Below are positions 42,451 to 50,881 of a stretch of DNA of 50,902 nt, one piece after another (the stretch's first letter is position 1; every line of letters starts with the position of its first letter). Source of the stretch: Pseudomonas fluorescens (GTDB lineage Bacteria > Pseudomonadota > Gammaproteobacteria > Pseudomonadales > Pseudomonadaceae); contig NZ_MSDF01000060.1 of NCBI RefSeq assembly GCF_002022275.1, positions 1 to 50,902 on the forward strand, written 5' to 3'. The translations under genes were made by a program, and so were the position numbers. The notes below the pieces were generated by a model. That model had not been told where the DNA came from. It searched no databases and saw nothing but the letters and a program-made list of their open reading frames with translations.

Positions 42451-43815
42451 TCACGCCTTTTTGTCATAGGGCAACAGGCGCAACCCGCTGGCCACGGCGC
42501 CCACCAGTGCGAACCCGCAACCCAGCCACAGCGCGTACTGTGGGCCGCTGCCCAGGGACAGGTGGAAACAGAACGCGACCAACGACGCCCCGAGCGTCTG
42601 CCCCAGCAAACGCGAAATCGCCACGATGCCACTCGCCCCGCCACTGCGGGCCAGCGGTGCACTGGTCATGATGGCCTTGAGATTGGGCGACTGAAAGAAA
42701 CCAAACCCCGCACCGCACAGCGCCATGCGCCAACCGATATCAAAGGCCGAGGCGCCACTGCCCAGGCTTGCCAGCGCGGCCATGCCCACACTGAGCATCA
42801 ACAGCCCGATGCCGCACAGCAGGCCCAGCGACACCCGATCCGCCAGGCGCCCCGCCACCAGCGCCATCACCGCCACGACCGCCGGCCACGGTGTCATTAA
42901 AAATCCGGTTTCCACCTGGCTGTGCCCCAGCACTGCCTGCAACAAAAACGGCAACGACACAAAGGCCAGGCCCTGGGCGCTGAACGCGCAGATAGCCGTG
43001 AGGGACGACAAGGCAAACACCGGGCGCTTGAACAGGTCCACCGCCAACATCGGTGCCGGGTGCCCGGCCTCACGACGCAGCAACAAGGCACCGCACACCA
43101 GCGCGACGGCAATCAACCCCAGCGTCAACGCACCTTGAGCACCGTGTACCGCCGTGCCCAACCCCAACACAAGAGAGGCAAACAAGCCGGCACACAACAG
43201 CGCGGCAAGGCGGTCAAACGCGTGCCCGGTCAACGGCAGTACCGGCAATGACCGCAGGCCCAGGCCGAGCGCCAACAACCCCAACGGCACGTTGATCAGG
43301 TACAGCCAATGCCAGGTCGCCACCGACAGAATCGCCGACGCCGCGGTCGGCCCGAGGGTAAACGCCAGCCCTACCACCAACGAGTTATAGCCCAGGCCCC
43401 GCCCCAGCATTTTCGACGGGTAGATATGCCGCAACAGCGCCGTGTTGACGCTCATCAACGCCGCCGCGCCAAGCCCTTGCGCCACCCGCGCCGCCGTCAG
43501 GGTCAACAGTGACCCGGCCAGCCCACAGAACAGCGAGGAGACAATAAACAGCAGCAACCCGCCCAGATACACCCGGCGGTGCCCCAATACATCACTCAAG
43601 GACGCAAACGGCAGCACCGTGGCAATAATCGCCAGCTGGTAGGCATTGACCACCCAGATCACCGAGGCCGAATCGGTGCCGATGCCTTCGGCCAGCGTCG
43701 GCAGCGCCGTGTTGACAATGGCGGTGTCCAGGGTTGCCATGCCGATCCCCAGCGACAGGGCGATCACCGCCGGCAAGCGTTTATTGGAGGGCAACCCATC
43801 GGCGACAGAAGACAT
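42451..43815 (-). CDS. DHA2-type MFS drug-efflux-like transporter
   Basis: A 454-residue transporter of the EmrB/QacA (14-helix) class. Helix 1 has the family motif LDTAIVNTALPTLAE; motif A is LSDVLGHRRVYLGG; motif C-like GLAFTLGPTAASAI is in helix 5. It probably exports a toxic compound with proton exchange. The ATG at 43815 is preferred over a TTG two codons upstream. It is the first gene of a likely operon with the second MFS and the MEKHLA gene. TTGACA occurs upstream at about 43888-43893 on the minus strand but lacks a good -10. Confidence 0.9.
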   Translation of the reverse strand: MSSVADGLPSNKRLPAVIALSLGIGMATLDTAIVNTALPTLAEGIGTDSASVIWVVNAYQLAIIATVLPFASLSDVLGHRRVYLGGLLLFIVSSLFCGLAGSLLTLTAARVAQGLGAAALMSVNTALLRHIYPSKMLGRGLGYNSLVVGLAFTLGPTAASAILSVATWHWLYLINVPLGLLALGLGLRSLPVLPLTGHAFDRLAALLCAGLFASLVLGLGTAVHGAQGALTLGLIAVALVCGALLLRREAGHPAPMLAVDLFKRPVFALSSLTAICAFSAQGLAFVSLPFLLQAVLGHSQVETGFLMTPWPAVVAVMALVAGRLADRVSLGLLCGIGLLMLSVGMAALASLGSGASAFDIGWRMALCGAGFGFFQSPNLKAIMTSAPLARSGGASGIVAISRLLGQTLGASLVAFCFHLSLGSGPQYALWLGCGFALVGAVASGLRLLPYDKKA

Positions 43816-43970
43816 GAACAATCCACGCAGGTAACAAAGGCCCCTAGAGTACGGGCAGACGGGATTTTTTTCAGTTGCCTATTGCCCTGCTGTCAATATT
43901 TTCATCTTTGCTCAAAACTTTTGGTGGCTGACTTCCTGTGGTGAGCAGGTTTTTGTGGCGCGCGGGCTTC

Positions 43971-44092
43971 TGTGGCGAGCGGGCTTGCCCCGCGTTGGGC
44001 TGCGAAGCGGCCCCAGAAATCCGTCAGAGAGACCGAGGTGGCAGGACTGGGAGCGCTGCGCACTCCAACGCGGGGCAAGCCCGCTCACCACA
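43971..44092. repeat. REP pair (BIME-like) between bufC and the MFS gene
   Basis: The left arm 43971-44014 is identical over 44 nt to 26005-26048. The right arm, about 44049-44092, is an imperfect reverse complement. Partial REP tips flank it (about 43937-43970 and 44093-44112). The element fills most of the 303-nt gap 43816-44118, which contains no gene. Confidence 0.88.
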
Positions 44093-44118
44093 GGAAGCCC
44101 ACACACCACAGGAAAATC

Positions 44119-44859
44119 TCAGGTGCCCACAATCAATTCACTGCCCAGCCACCCGGCCAGGAATTCACCCGCCTGCATCACCCCGGCCTCTTCCCCCAGC
44201 CGCGCCACGAGAAACTCGCACAACCCGGCAAAACTGCCGTCTGCCTGCACCTGCAACAGGGCCTCAAGTTCCAGCGCATCCACCTGCCGCAAGCGCGAAG
44301 TAAACTGGCGCCGCCACACCAGCAAACCGCCCGGCTCTTCCAGCATGAGCGCATCGGGCGCCTCCGTTTGCTGCCAGAGCGCCGACCAGATGGCGTCGGC
44401 ATTGGTGGTCAGCGCATGACAGCGCAGCGACGGCGCCAACTGCAACACCGCCGTGTCCCAGTCCAGTTCGGTCAACGCGGCCAGCGTCAGTGGCGTGGCA
44501 TCGGCGGCGACAAAGGCGTCATTCAGAGCCAGTTCGATCCAGGCCAATTCATGCACGTCGGGGTTGTGGGGGAACAGCGTTTTCAAGGTGAGGTGAAAAC
44601 CTTCGGGATAGGCATCCAGCGTCCAGCCGTGCGGCGGCTGCCGATCAATATGGGTAATACTCGCCGCCTGAAACGCCTCGTCTCCTACCCACCGACGCAG
44701 GTTGGGAAAAGCATCCTCCAGGCACCCCACCAGTTGTGCCCGGTAGTTGTTCTGGTACACCGCCAGGCCCGCGTGATGATTGCCCAGGCGTTGTGCGCAG
44801 TCATCCGAAGCGTTCACCAGCCAGCTGCAAAACGTGCGCTGCCACTCGGCCAGGTTCAT
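44119..44859 (-). CDS. bufC: Bufferin maturation partner BufC (DUF2063/HvfC)
   Basis: A 246-residue protein with the DUF2063 N-terminal domain: GLAVYQNNYRAQLVGCLEDA followed by FPNLRRWVGDEAF. In bufferin, methanobactin-like and TglI/HvfC systems this domain partners with the DUF692 enzyme and probably recruits the precursor peptide. It overlaps bufB by 4 nt (ATGA), fixing the pairing. Its C-terminal half is less conserved, as usual. It is the last gene of the operon. Confidence 0.88.
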   Translation of the reverse strand: MNLAEWQRTFCSWLVNASDDCAQRLGNHHAGLAVYQNNYRAQLVGCLEDAFPNLRRWVGDEAFQAASITHIDRQPPHGWTLDAYPEGFHLTLKTLFPHNPDVHELAWIELALNDAFVAADATPLTLAALTELDWDTAVLQLAPSLRCHALTTNADAIWSALWQQTEAPDALMLEEPGGLLVWRRQFTSRLRQVDALELEALLQVQADGSFAGLCEFLVARLGEEAGVMQAGEFLAGWLGSELIVGT

Positions 44860-45680
44860 CGTCTGGCTCCCAGCGTCCGCGCCATCGAAAGCTCCTGAAG
44901 CAGCTCGGCCAACGGCGGAATCTCATCGTCGCGCTCGATCATGGTCGCCACCGGACCGAGCCTGGCGCGGGCTTTGGCGTACAGTTCCCAAACCCCGTCA
45001 CACACCGGGCTGTCGTGGCTGTCGATCAGCAAATCACGGCCTTGGCTATGACCGGCGAGGTGAATCTGTCGCACACGCTCGGCAGGCAGACCGTCCAGAA
45101 ACGCCAGGGCATCGAAGCCATGGTTGCTGGCACTGACAAACACATTGTTGACGTCCAGCAACAATTCACAGCCGGTGCGTTCGGCCATCGCGGCGATAAA
45201 TTCCCACTCGCTCATCGTTGCGCCGTCGAAGGCCAGGTAGCTGGAGGGGTTTTCAAACAGCATCGTGCGCCCCAGCACGTCCTGGGCTTGATGAATATGG
45301 CGACACACAAGGTTCAGCGCCTCCTCGGTGTAGGGCAAGGGCAGCAAGTCGTGGGCGTTGAAACGACCGCTGCGCGACCAGCTCAGGTGGTCGGAAACAA
45401 ACAGCGGCTCAACCTCATCCACCAGCGACTTGAGGCGCCGCAGGTAATCCGCATCCAGCCCTTCGGCGGTGCCGATGGACAGGGACACCCCATGCAGCGC
45501 CACCGGATAACGCTCACGCACCTGGCGCAAGATGTGCCGGGGCTGGCCGCCTTCGACCATAAAGTTTTCGGAAATCACTTCGACGAAATCCACGGGCACC
45601 GAGGTCTCCAGGAAGTCGCAATAATGTTCCTTGCGCAGCCCCAGGCCGTAGCCTGAAAAGTGAGGGTTGGCTGGCACCAT
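44856..45680 (-). CDS. bufB: Bufferin cysteine-modifying enzyme BufB (DUF692)
   Basis: A 274-residue DUF692 (MNIO, MbnB-like) iron enzyme. It begins GYGLGLRKEHY and carries the metal-ligand motifs VEVISENFMVEGG (present as DFVEVISENFM), LHGVSLSIG, SDHLSWS, LLDVNNVFVSASNHGFD and IHLAGHS. Known relatives use mixed-valence iron and O2 to turn peptide cysteines into oxazolone/thioamide or thiooxazole groups; BufB modifies bufferin precursors for copper binding. The ATG at 45680 follows GGAGAG. A terminator hairpin separates it from bufA2. Confidence 0.92.
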   Translation of the reverse strand: MVPANPHFSGYGLGLRKEHYCDFLETSVPVDFVEVISENFMVEGGQPRHILRQVRERYPVALHGVSLSIGTAEGLDADYLRRLKSLVDEVEPLFVSDHLSWSRSGRFNAHDLLPLPYTEEALNLVCRHIHQAQDVLGRTMLFENPSSYLAFDGATMSEWEFIAAMAERTGCELLLDVNNVFVSASNHGFDALAFLDGLPAERVRQIHLAGHSQGRDLLIDSHDSPVCDGVWELYAKARARLGPVATMIERDDEIPPLAELLQELSMARTLGARR

Positions 45681-45693
45681 GACGGCTCTCCGC

Positions 45694-45726
45694 AAAAAAA
45701 GATGGCGGGCGTGGAAGGCGCCCGCC
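45694..45726 (-). terminator. Intrinsic terminator between bufA2 and bufB
   Basis: On the minus strand GGCGGGCG (45726-45719), a 7-nt loop, CGCCCGCC (45711-45704), ATC, then seven T (45700-45694). The ribosome site of bufB begins 3 nt later. A perfect GC-rich 8-bp stem plus T-run is a textbook terminator, here inside an operon. It should let most transcripts end after the precursors. Confidence 0.85.
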
Positions 45727-45733
45727 GGGTAGG

Positions 45734-46006
45734 TTACTTCGGTTCAGTCAACGTGCCGCCAGCCTTGAGGCATTCAGACGGCGTCTTGACGATCACGCCT
45801 TCGCCCTTGCAGCTGTTGAGGCCCTTGCAGTCGCTTTTGGCGGTGGCGCACAGGCTGGTGCCCTTGCACGTGTTGACGCCGTAGCAGCGGCCGGGTTTTT
45901 CCTGTTGGTCGCCCGCGCTGGCGGCACCGGCGAATGACGCCGAGGCGAGGGCAACCAGTGCGGCAGCGGCGGCAAGGCTCAAGCGGGATTTGAATGCAGT
46001 GTTCAT
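45734..46006 (-). CDS. bufA2: BufA2-type bufferin precursor (6 Cys)
   Basis: A 90-residue RiPP precursor. The signal peptide is about residues 1-31 (ending GAASA). The core has six cysteines (41, 47, 53, 60, 66, 79) in the repeat pattern CYGVNTCKG ... CATAKSDCKGLNSCKGEG, typical of the BufA2 family of periplasmic bufferin metallophores. Cysteines are the expected sites of BufB modification and copper binding. GGAG lies 8 nt before the ATG. The gene is followed directly by the terminator and then bufB. Confidence 0.9.
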   Translation of the reverse strand: MNTAFKSRLSLAAAAALVALASASFAGAASAGDQQEKPGRCYGVNTCKGTSLCATAKSDCKGLNSCKGEGVIVKTPSECLKAGGTLTEPK

Positions 46007-46032
46007 GGGTATTTCTCCGGATTGGGGGGGTG

Positions 46033-46794
46033 TTACTGGATGACGGATGCCGCGTCTTCGATGACCTTCGCCACAGCCTCGGGCTGGGAGATGTACACCG
46101 AATGGCTGGCCTTGATTTCGGTGACCGTGGAACCGGCGCGCTTGTACATCCAGCGCTGCAGCTCGGGGCTCAGTGCGCGGTCTTCGGTGGACACCACGGC
46201 GTAGGTCGGCTTTTTATGCCAGGCCGCCGCCCACACCGTGCCGCCGAACAACGCCGTGGTGGCCGGCACTTGGGAGGCGGCCATGAAGTCGCTGCGGTTG
46301 GTGGTCAGGTCGGCGGCAAAGTCCGCGTTGAATCTGGCCCGGTCGAAAAACAGGTGGCCGTCGCGGCTGGGCTTGATGTCATCGCTGGGCACCGGCATGG
46401 AGCCAATCAACTGGGCCATGTTTTCGCCCACTTCCGGCTGCAGCGCCGCCACGTAGACCAGCGACTTGACCTTGTCACGGTCACCGGCAATCGAGATCAC
46501 CGCGCCGCCTGAACTGTGGCCCACCAGCACCACCGGGCCGACTTGCTGCTCGAGCACTTCACGTGCCTCGGCCACGTCGGCGGCGAGGTTTTCGTGGCCC
46601 TGGTGCACCACGGTGACCTTGTAGCCTTTGTGAATCAGGATGTCGTGCACCACACGCCAGCCGGAGCCATCGACAAATGAACCGGGCACGATCACCACAC
46701 TTTTACCGGTGCCGGGCTGCGCCGCATCGGCCGCATGAGCCAGCATCGGAACGGTCAGGGCCATGGCAATGGCCAGGGAAGAAAGCATGCGCAT
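46033..46794 (-). CDS. Periplasmic alpha/beta hydrolase embedded in the bufferin operon
   Basis: A 253-residue alpha/beta hydrolase with a signal peptide (about 1-21, ending AHA). The nucleophile Ser lies in VGHSSGGAV, the acid probably in VSTEDRALSP and the histidine in KASHSVYISQ, so the triad is complete; the oxyanion region is VPGSFVDGSGW. The closest remembered group is salicylate-esterase/EstC-like hydrolases. It sits 13 nt after the DoxX gene and 26 nt before bufA2. A hydrolase is not a standard bufferin gene, so its role here is unknown. Confidence 0.88.
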   Translation of the reverse strand: MRMLSSLAIAMALTVPMLAHAADAAQPGTGKSVVIVPGSFVDGSGWRVVHDILIHKGYKVTVVHQGHENLAADVAEAREVLEQQVGPVVLVGHSSGGAVISIAGDRDKVKSLVYVAALQPEVGENMAQLIGSMPVPSDDIKPSRDGHLFFDRARFNADFAADLTTNRSDFMAASQVPATTALFGGTVWAAAWHKKPTYAVVSTEDRALSPELQRWMYKRAGSTVTEIKASHSVYISQPEAVAKVIEDAASVIQ

Positions 46795-46807
46795 CAGGAA
46801 GTCTCCA

Positions 46808-47221
46808 TCAAGGACGTAAAGGTTTGGAAAACAGCACGCGATCCAGCGACCACGCCCCGCCGCCGACTGCCAGCAACGGCAGCAACAGGCCCGCCCAAGT
46901 CAGGTGCACCGGCCAGGCGTCGGGGTACACAAACACCTCGATCACCAGGGTCATGCCCAACAGCGCAGCGGCGGCCGGGCGGGTCAGCAGGCCCAGCACC
47001 AGCAGCAGCGGAAACACGTGCTCGGCATACGTCGCCAGGTGCGCGGCCCACTCCGACGGAATCAGCGGCAAGGCGTACTCCGAACGGAACAGCGTGTAGG
47101 TGGAGGGTTTCAGGTCCAGAAAACCGCTGACCTTGGTGCGCCCCGAGAGAAAGAACACCGACGCGATGCCCAGGCGCGCCACCAGCAACAGCAGCGCCTC
47201 GGGCAGCAGGCGCCGGATCAC
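46808..47221 (-). CDS. DoxX-family membrane protein of the bufferin operon
   Basis: A 137-residue protein with four membrane helices (LLLLVARLGIASVFFLSG, AEHVFPLLLVLGLL, AALLGMTLVIEVFVYP, GLLLPLLAVGGG). It matches the DoxX family, which often accompanies bufferin genes (as BufD). It starts with GTG overlapping the bufA1 stop (GTGA), fixing translational coupling. A 38-residue upstream extension would overlap bufA1 and is rejected. A possible role is redox handling of cysteines in the envelope. Confidence 0.88.
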   Translation of the reverse strand: MIRRLLPEALLLLVARLGIASVFFLSGRTKVSGFLDLKPSTYTLFRSEYALPLIPSEWAAHLATYAEHVFPLLLVLGLLTRPAAAALLGMTLVIEVFVYPDAWPVHLTWAGLLLPLLAVGGGAWSLDRVLFSKPLRP

Positions 47222-47490
47222 GGCTGCTCCGTCAGGCTGCCGTAGCCTTTGGGCGTCTTGATCCCGGTGCAGGTGCCTTTGTCCACCAGCACCCAGGCGT
47301 TGCCCTGGTAATCGGCAGTGGCGGTACCGGCGCACGAAGTCCCTTTACCGGCGGCGCAGTCGTTGGCGCCGGCCAGGGACACGCCGAAGCATTTTTCCTG
47401 GGGCTTGGCGTCATCGGCATGGACCACCGCCGCGAAGGCGCTGAGGGACAGGGCAAGGGTGGCGGCAAGTGCCGCATAAGAGCGCTTCAT
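47218..47490 (-). CDS. bufA1: BufA1-type bufferin precursor (DUF2282)
   Basis: A 90-residue RiPP precursor of the DUF2282 family. The signal peptide covers about residues 1-25 (ending VVHA). The core has four cysteines (34, 45, 53, 74) in EKCFGVSLAGANDCAAGKGT, TSCAGT and KGTCTGIKTP, matching DUF2282 proteins. BufB should modify it for copper binding in the periplasm. AGGAG precedes the ATG. It is the first gene of the operon and overlaps the DoxX gene by 4 nt. Confidence 0.93.
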   Translation of the reverse strand: MKRSYAALAATLALSLSAFAAVVHADDAKPQEKCFGVSLAGANDCAAGKGTSCAGTATADYQGNAWVLVDKGTCTGIKTPKGYGSLTEQP

Positions 47491-48064
47491 CGGTGAATCT
47501 CCTGGCTTGACTGAGTGTGGCCAGGGCGCGTGGAGCGGTGAGTAACCGCCTGCGCCGGCTGGTGAACAGAGTTAAAGCCAGCCGTGTATCCGCTTTGTGT
47601 CGCAAACACGACAGAACGTCATGCAGGTGTATCAGGCTGGTGCGGGGACACATTGCGATACACAGCCAATAAAACCGCGCCAAACCACCGCCGTTTTATT
47701 CGGCATCCCGAACGACACAATTGGAATTATTCGCCTTTCCGAACGATCGTTCTGAAAAGCCTTCAACGACCACAAAAATCACCATAAATTTCATGCGGTT
47801 GTTGTCATCTTCGTTACATGCCAACTGGCATACATTCTGCTTTATCCATGTTTCTGGTAATAAAATGTTTCAGCTTTGAGACAGTCTCATTCACTGAAAC
47901 AAGATCCGTGACACGCCTATAAAAACGACATGCCCCAAAGGAGGGCAGCTTTTGCGACGCTTCCGTCGACATCAACTTTCCAAGACTGCTGCTGCACATC
48001 TGCACCCAAAAGGGCGAATGGCCTGATCGCCAATAACAAGCCCGACTATAAAAAGGACGAATTG
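47491..48064. promoter_or_regulatory. Divergent regulatory region of the bufferin operon and wHTH regulator
   Basis: A non-coding region of 574 nt, AT-richer than its neighbours, with four inverted repeats: TGTCG/CGACA (about 47598-47613), AATAAAAC/GTTTTATT (47668-47675 and 47693-47700), the perfect palindrome GAACGATCGTTC (47741-47752) and ATGCCA-AC-TGGCAT (47818-47831). The third looks like a TetR-type operator. An AT-rich stretch from 47830 may hold the plus-strand promoter, but no box pair was clear. The frame open from 47930 is treated as leader. Confidence 0.5.
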
Positions 48065-50881
48065 ATGAGCTCGAGCAAGCCCCACGCAGTGTCCTATATG
48101 GACGCAGACCACCCGGCCCCGGCGTCCACAGAAAACGCCATCGGCTTCGGCCCCTTTCTGTTACTGGCACGCCAGCATGTGTTGTTGCGCAACGGCGAGC
48201 CCGTCACCCTGGGTAGTCGCGCTCTGTATTTGTTGATCGCACTGGCCAGCCGTGCCGGTGAATTGCTGGAGAAATCCGAACTGATCTCCTTCGCCTGGCC
48301 CAAGGTGGTGGTGGAGGAATGCAACCTGCGGGCGCAGATCGTCGCCCTGCGTCGGGCCTTGGGCGACGATGGCAACTTCAGCTATATCGTCACCGTGCCG
48401 GGCCGGGGCTATCGTTTTGTGGCGCCGGTTACCGTGCAGGTGGCCGGCGAAGAGCCGTTGCCGGTGCCCACTGCCAAAGTGGAAGAGCCGAGCCTTCCGG
48501 CGCCTGCCGGTGAAGTGATCGGCCGTGGGACGTTGATCGACAACCTTGCCGGTCAGGTCATCAGCCAGCGGTTCGTGACCATCACCGGCCCCGGCGGCAT
48601 CGGCAAGACTACCGTCGCCATGGCCGTGGCCCATCACTTGGCCAATGAATTCAACCTGGACACCTGCTTCGTCGACCTCGCCCCCGCCACCGGCGGGCAA
48701 TGGGTGGCCGGCATGCTCGCCAGCGCGCTGGGCATCCAGACCATCAGCGAAGACCCGTTGCACAGCATTGCCGCAACCCTCGCCGAGCGTCGCCTGCTGC
48801 TGGTGCTCGACAACTGCGAACACGTGCTGCCCGCCACCGCCGAAGTCGCCGAAACCCTGCTGCGCAGCGCGCCCCACTGTTGCGTGCTGACCACCAGCCG
48901 TGAACCCTTGCGGGCCGATGGCGAACGCGTGCACGACCTGGCCCCGCTGCAGGTGCCCGACGAACACGCCGTGCTCAGTGCCTGCGAAGCCCTGGCCTGG
49001 TCCGGCGTGCGTCTGTTTGTGGAACGCGTGCGCGCCCTCGACCCCGACTTTGTATTCAAAGACGCCGATGTAGCGGCGGTCAGCGCCATCTGCCGCAAGC
49101 TCGACAGCAACGCGCTGGCCATCGAAATTGCCGCCGCGCGGGTGCGCACCTTTGGCATTCAAGACCTGGTCGGCCTGCTCGACGGCAGCTTTCGCCTGCA
49201 AATGACCGGCCGCCGCACCGCCCTCGCCCGCCATCGTTCCCTTAGTGCGACGCTGGACTGGACCTATTCCATGCTCAGCGACGACGAGCAAGCGATGCTG
49301 CGCCAACTGGCGGTATTCACCGGCTCTTTCACCCTCGACGCCGTCAAGGCGATGACCGCCAGCAGCACCCTCGACCCGCGCAACGCCTTGCCCTTGCTCG
49401 AAAGCCTGATGGACAAATCGCTGCTGATTGCCGGTGAGTCGCAGTTGCTCAAGCGCTACCGCCTATTGGAAACCACCCGCGCCTACGCCCTGGAAAAATT
49501 GGTTGAGTACGGTGAATCGAACTCCACCGCGCAGCGCCACGCACACTACGCACTCGGCGTGTTGCAGGAAGCCGGCCAGACCCTGGACGGTTTGTCTCCG
49601 GACACCTGGATCGCCCTCTACGGCCCCGAGAGCAATACCATTCGTTCGGCCCTGGAATGGGCTTACTCGCCCAATGGCAACCTGGCCCTGGGCATTGAAC
49701 TGACGCTGGGCGGCGTACCGTTGTGGTTACGTCTGTCGCTGGTCAGCGAGTGCCGTACCTGGGTCGACAAAGGCCTGGCGAGCGACGCCGTCGCCCCCTT
49801 GCCGATGCGCCAGCGCATGCTGCTGCAGACGGCCCTGGCCAGTGTGCTGATGCTCACCTACGGCACCGGTGGCCCGATGCGCGAAGCCTGGCGCCAGGTG
49901 CGCGAAGACGCCCGCGACCTCGGCGATGCCGAACACAAATTGCGCGCGCTATGGGGCCTGTGGACCGACCGCGTCGGTTGCAACCAATACACCGAAGCCC
50001 TGGAACTGGCCGAGCGTTACATCGCCCTGAACGACAGCGGCAACCAGCAATTGCTCGGTAAACGCATGCGTGCCGTGGCGCTGTTCCATATGGGTGACCT
50101 GGCCGGCGCACGGCAGAATATCGACGAAGCCCTCGGCTCACCGTCGGCGCCGCGCTCGCACATCATCGACGTGCATTTCGACCAACGCATCGCCGCGCGC
50201 AGCCTCAAGGCCAAGGTGCAACTGCTGGAAGGTGACGTCGACCCGGCGCTGCGCCTGATCGGCAACTGCGTCGACGAGGCCATCTCGCTCGATCACCCGG
50301 CGACCCTCTGGTACACCCTCTGCATGGGCGCCATTCCCCTCGCGTTACTCGCCTCGAACCTGCCGAAAGCGCGCCACTACCTGGGCCTGCTGCAAGACAG
50401 CACCACGCGCCAGGATCTGCATATCTGGCGGCAATTTCGCCTGTGCTTTGAAAGTATCCTGCTGATCCGCCAAGGCTCACCGGAGGAAGGCGTGCCGCAG
50501 CTGGGTGAGGCGCTGCATCAACTGCAGGGTCAGGGCGACAGCCAGCTCTACAGCATGCTGCGCTGTGAATACGCGCTGGGGCTGGCGCGCCTGGGCCTGG
50601 AAAAACTTGCGCTGGAAGTGTTGGAAGACACTTTGCAATTGGCGCTTGGCCGGCATGAGCGCTGGTTTGTGCCGCAGATGTTGCGAATCAAGGCGCAGCT
50701 GACGTTGCGTCAGGGGCTCTATGGCTCGGTGGAGAAGGCCAAGGTGTTGTTGCGTCAGGCGTGGGTGGATGCGCAATTGGCGGGGGCGCACTTTTGGCGG
50801 GCGCAGATTGCGACGGATTTGGCGCGGTTGCAGGAGCCCAAGTTGCGGATTGCTTCGTTGCCGCGGTTTCAGCATCGCTGA
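48065..50881 (+). CDS. Large winged-helix / NTPase / TPR-like transcriptional regulator
   Basis: A 938-residue regulator. Residues about 27-118 form an OmpR/PhoB-type winged helix (LGSRALYLLIALASRAGELL, ending PGRGYRFVAPV) with no receiver domain. An NB-ARC/STAND-like ATPase follows, with P-loop GPGGIGKTT (about 174-182) and Walker B LLLVLDNCEH (about 245). The C-terminal 450 residues are helical, repeat-like and probably ligand-sensing. The ATG at 48065 follows AAGGA; a frame open from 47930 gives a Cys-rich leader unlike the family. Such single-protein signal switches are rarely characterised. It is divergent from the bufferin operon, which is a plausible target. Confidence 0.88.
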   Translation: MSSSKPHAVSYMDADHPAPASTENAIGFGPFLLLARQHVLLRNGEPVTLGSRALYLLIALASRAGELLEKSELISFAWPKVVVEECNLRAQIVALRRALGDDGNFSYIVTVPGRGYRFVAPVTVQVAGEEPLPVPTAKVEEPSLPAPAGEVIGRGTLIDNLAGQVISQRFVTITGPGGIGKTTVAMAVAHHLANEFNLDTCFVDLAPATGGQWVAGMLASALGIQTISEDPLHSIAATLAERRLLLVLDNCEHVLPATAEVAETLLRSAPHCCVLTTSREPLRADGERVHDLAPLQVPDEHAVLSACEALAWSGVRLFVERVRALDPDFVFKDADVAAVSAICRKLDSNALAIEIAAARVRTFGIQDLVGLLDGSFRLQMTGRRTALARHRSLSATLDWTYSMLSDDEQAMLRQLAVFTGSFTLDAVKAMTASSTLDPRNALPLLESLMDKSLLIAGESQLLKRYRLLETTRAYALEKLVEYGESNSTAQRHAHYALGVLQEAGQTLDGLSPDTWIALYGPESNTIRSALEWAYSPNGNLALGIELTLGGVPLWLRLSLVSECRTWVDKGLASDAVAPLPMRQRMLLQTALASVLMLTYGTGGPMREAWRQVREDARDLGDAEHKLRALWGLWTDRVGCNQYTEALELAERYIALNDSGNQQLLGKRMRAVALFHMGDLAGARQNIDEALGSPSAPRSHIIDVHFDQRIAARSLKAKVQLLEGDVDPALRLIGNCVDEAISLDHPATLWYTLCMGAIPLALLASNLPKARHYLGLLQDSTTRQDLHIWRQFRLCFESILLIRQGSPEEGVPQLGEALHQLQGQGDSQLYSMLRCEYALGLARLGLEKLALEVLEDTLQLALGRHERWFVPQMLRIKAQLTLRQGLYGSVEKAKVLLRQAWVDAQLAGAHFWRAQIATDLARLQEPKLRIASLPRFQHR

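Noticed and set aside
47668..47700. ECF promoter before bufA1 like those before tssA and the anti-sigma gene
   Set aside because: CGAATA and GTTTTA are present on the minus strand but 21 nt apart, outside the spacing of the other two; they are better described as an inverted repeat.
48161..49306. Open frame of 381 codons on the minus strand opposite the winged-helix regulator
   Set aside because: It lies antisense to the conserved winged-helix and P-loop region and is explained by codon bias.
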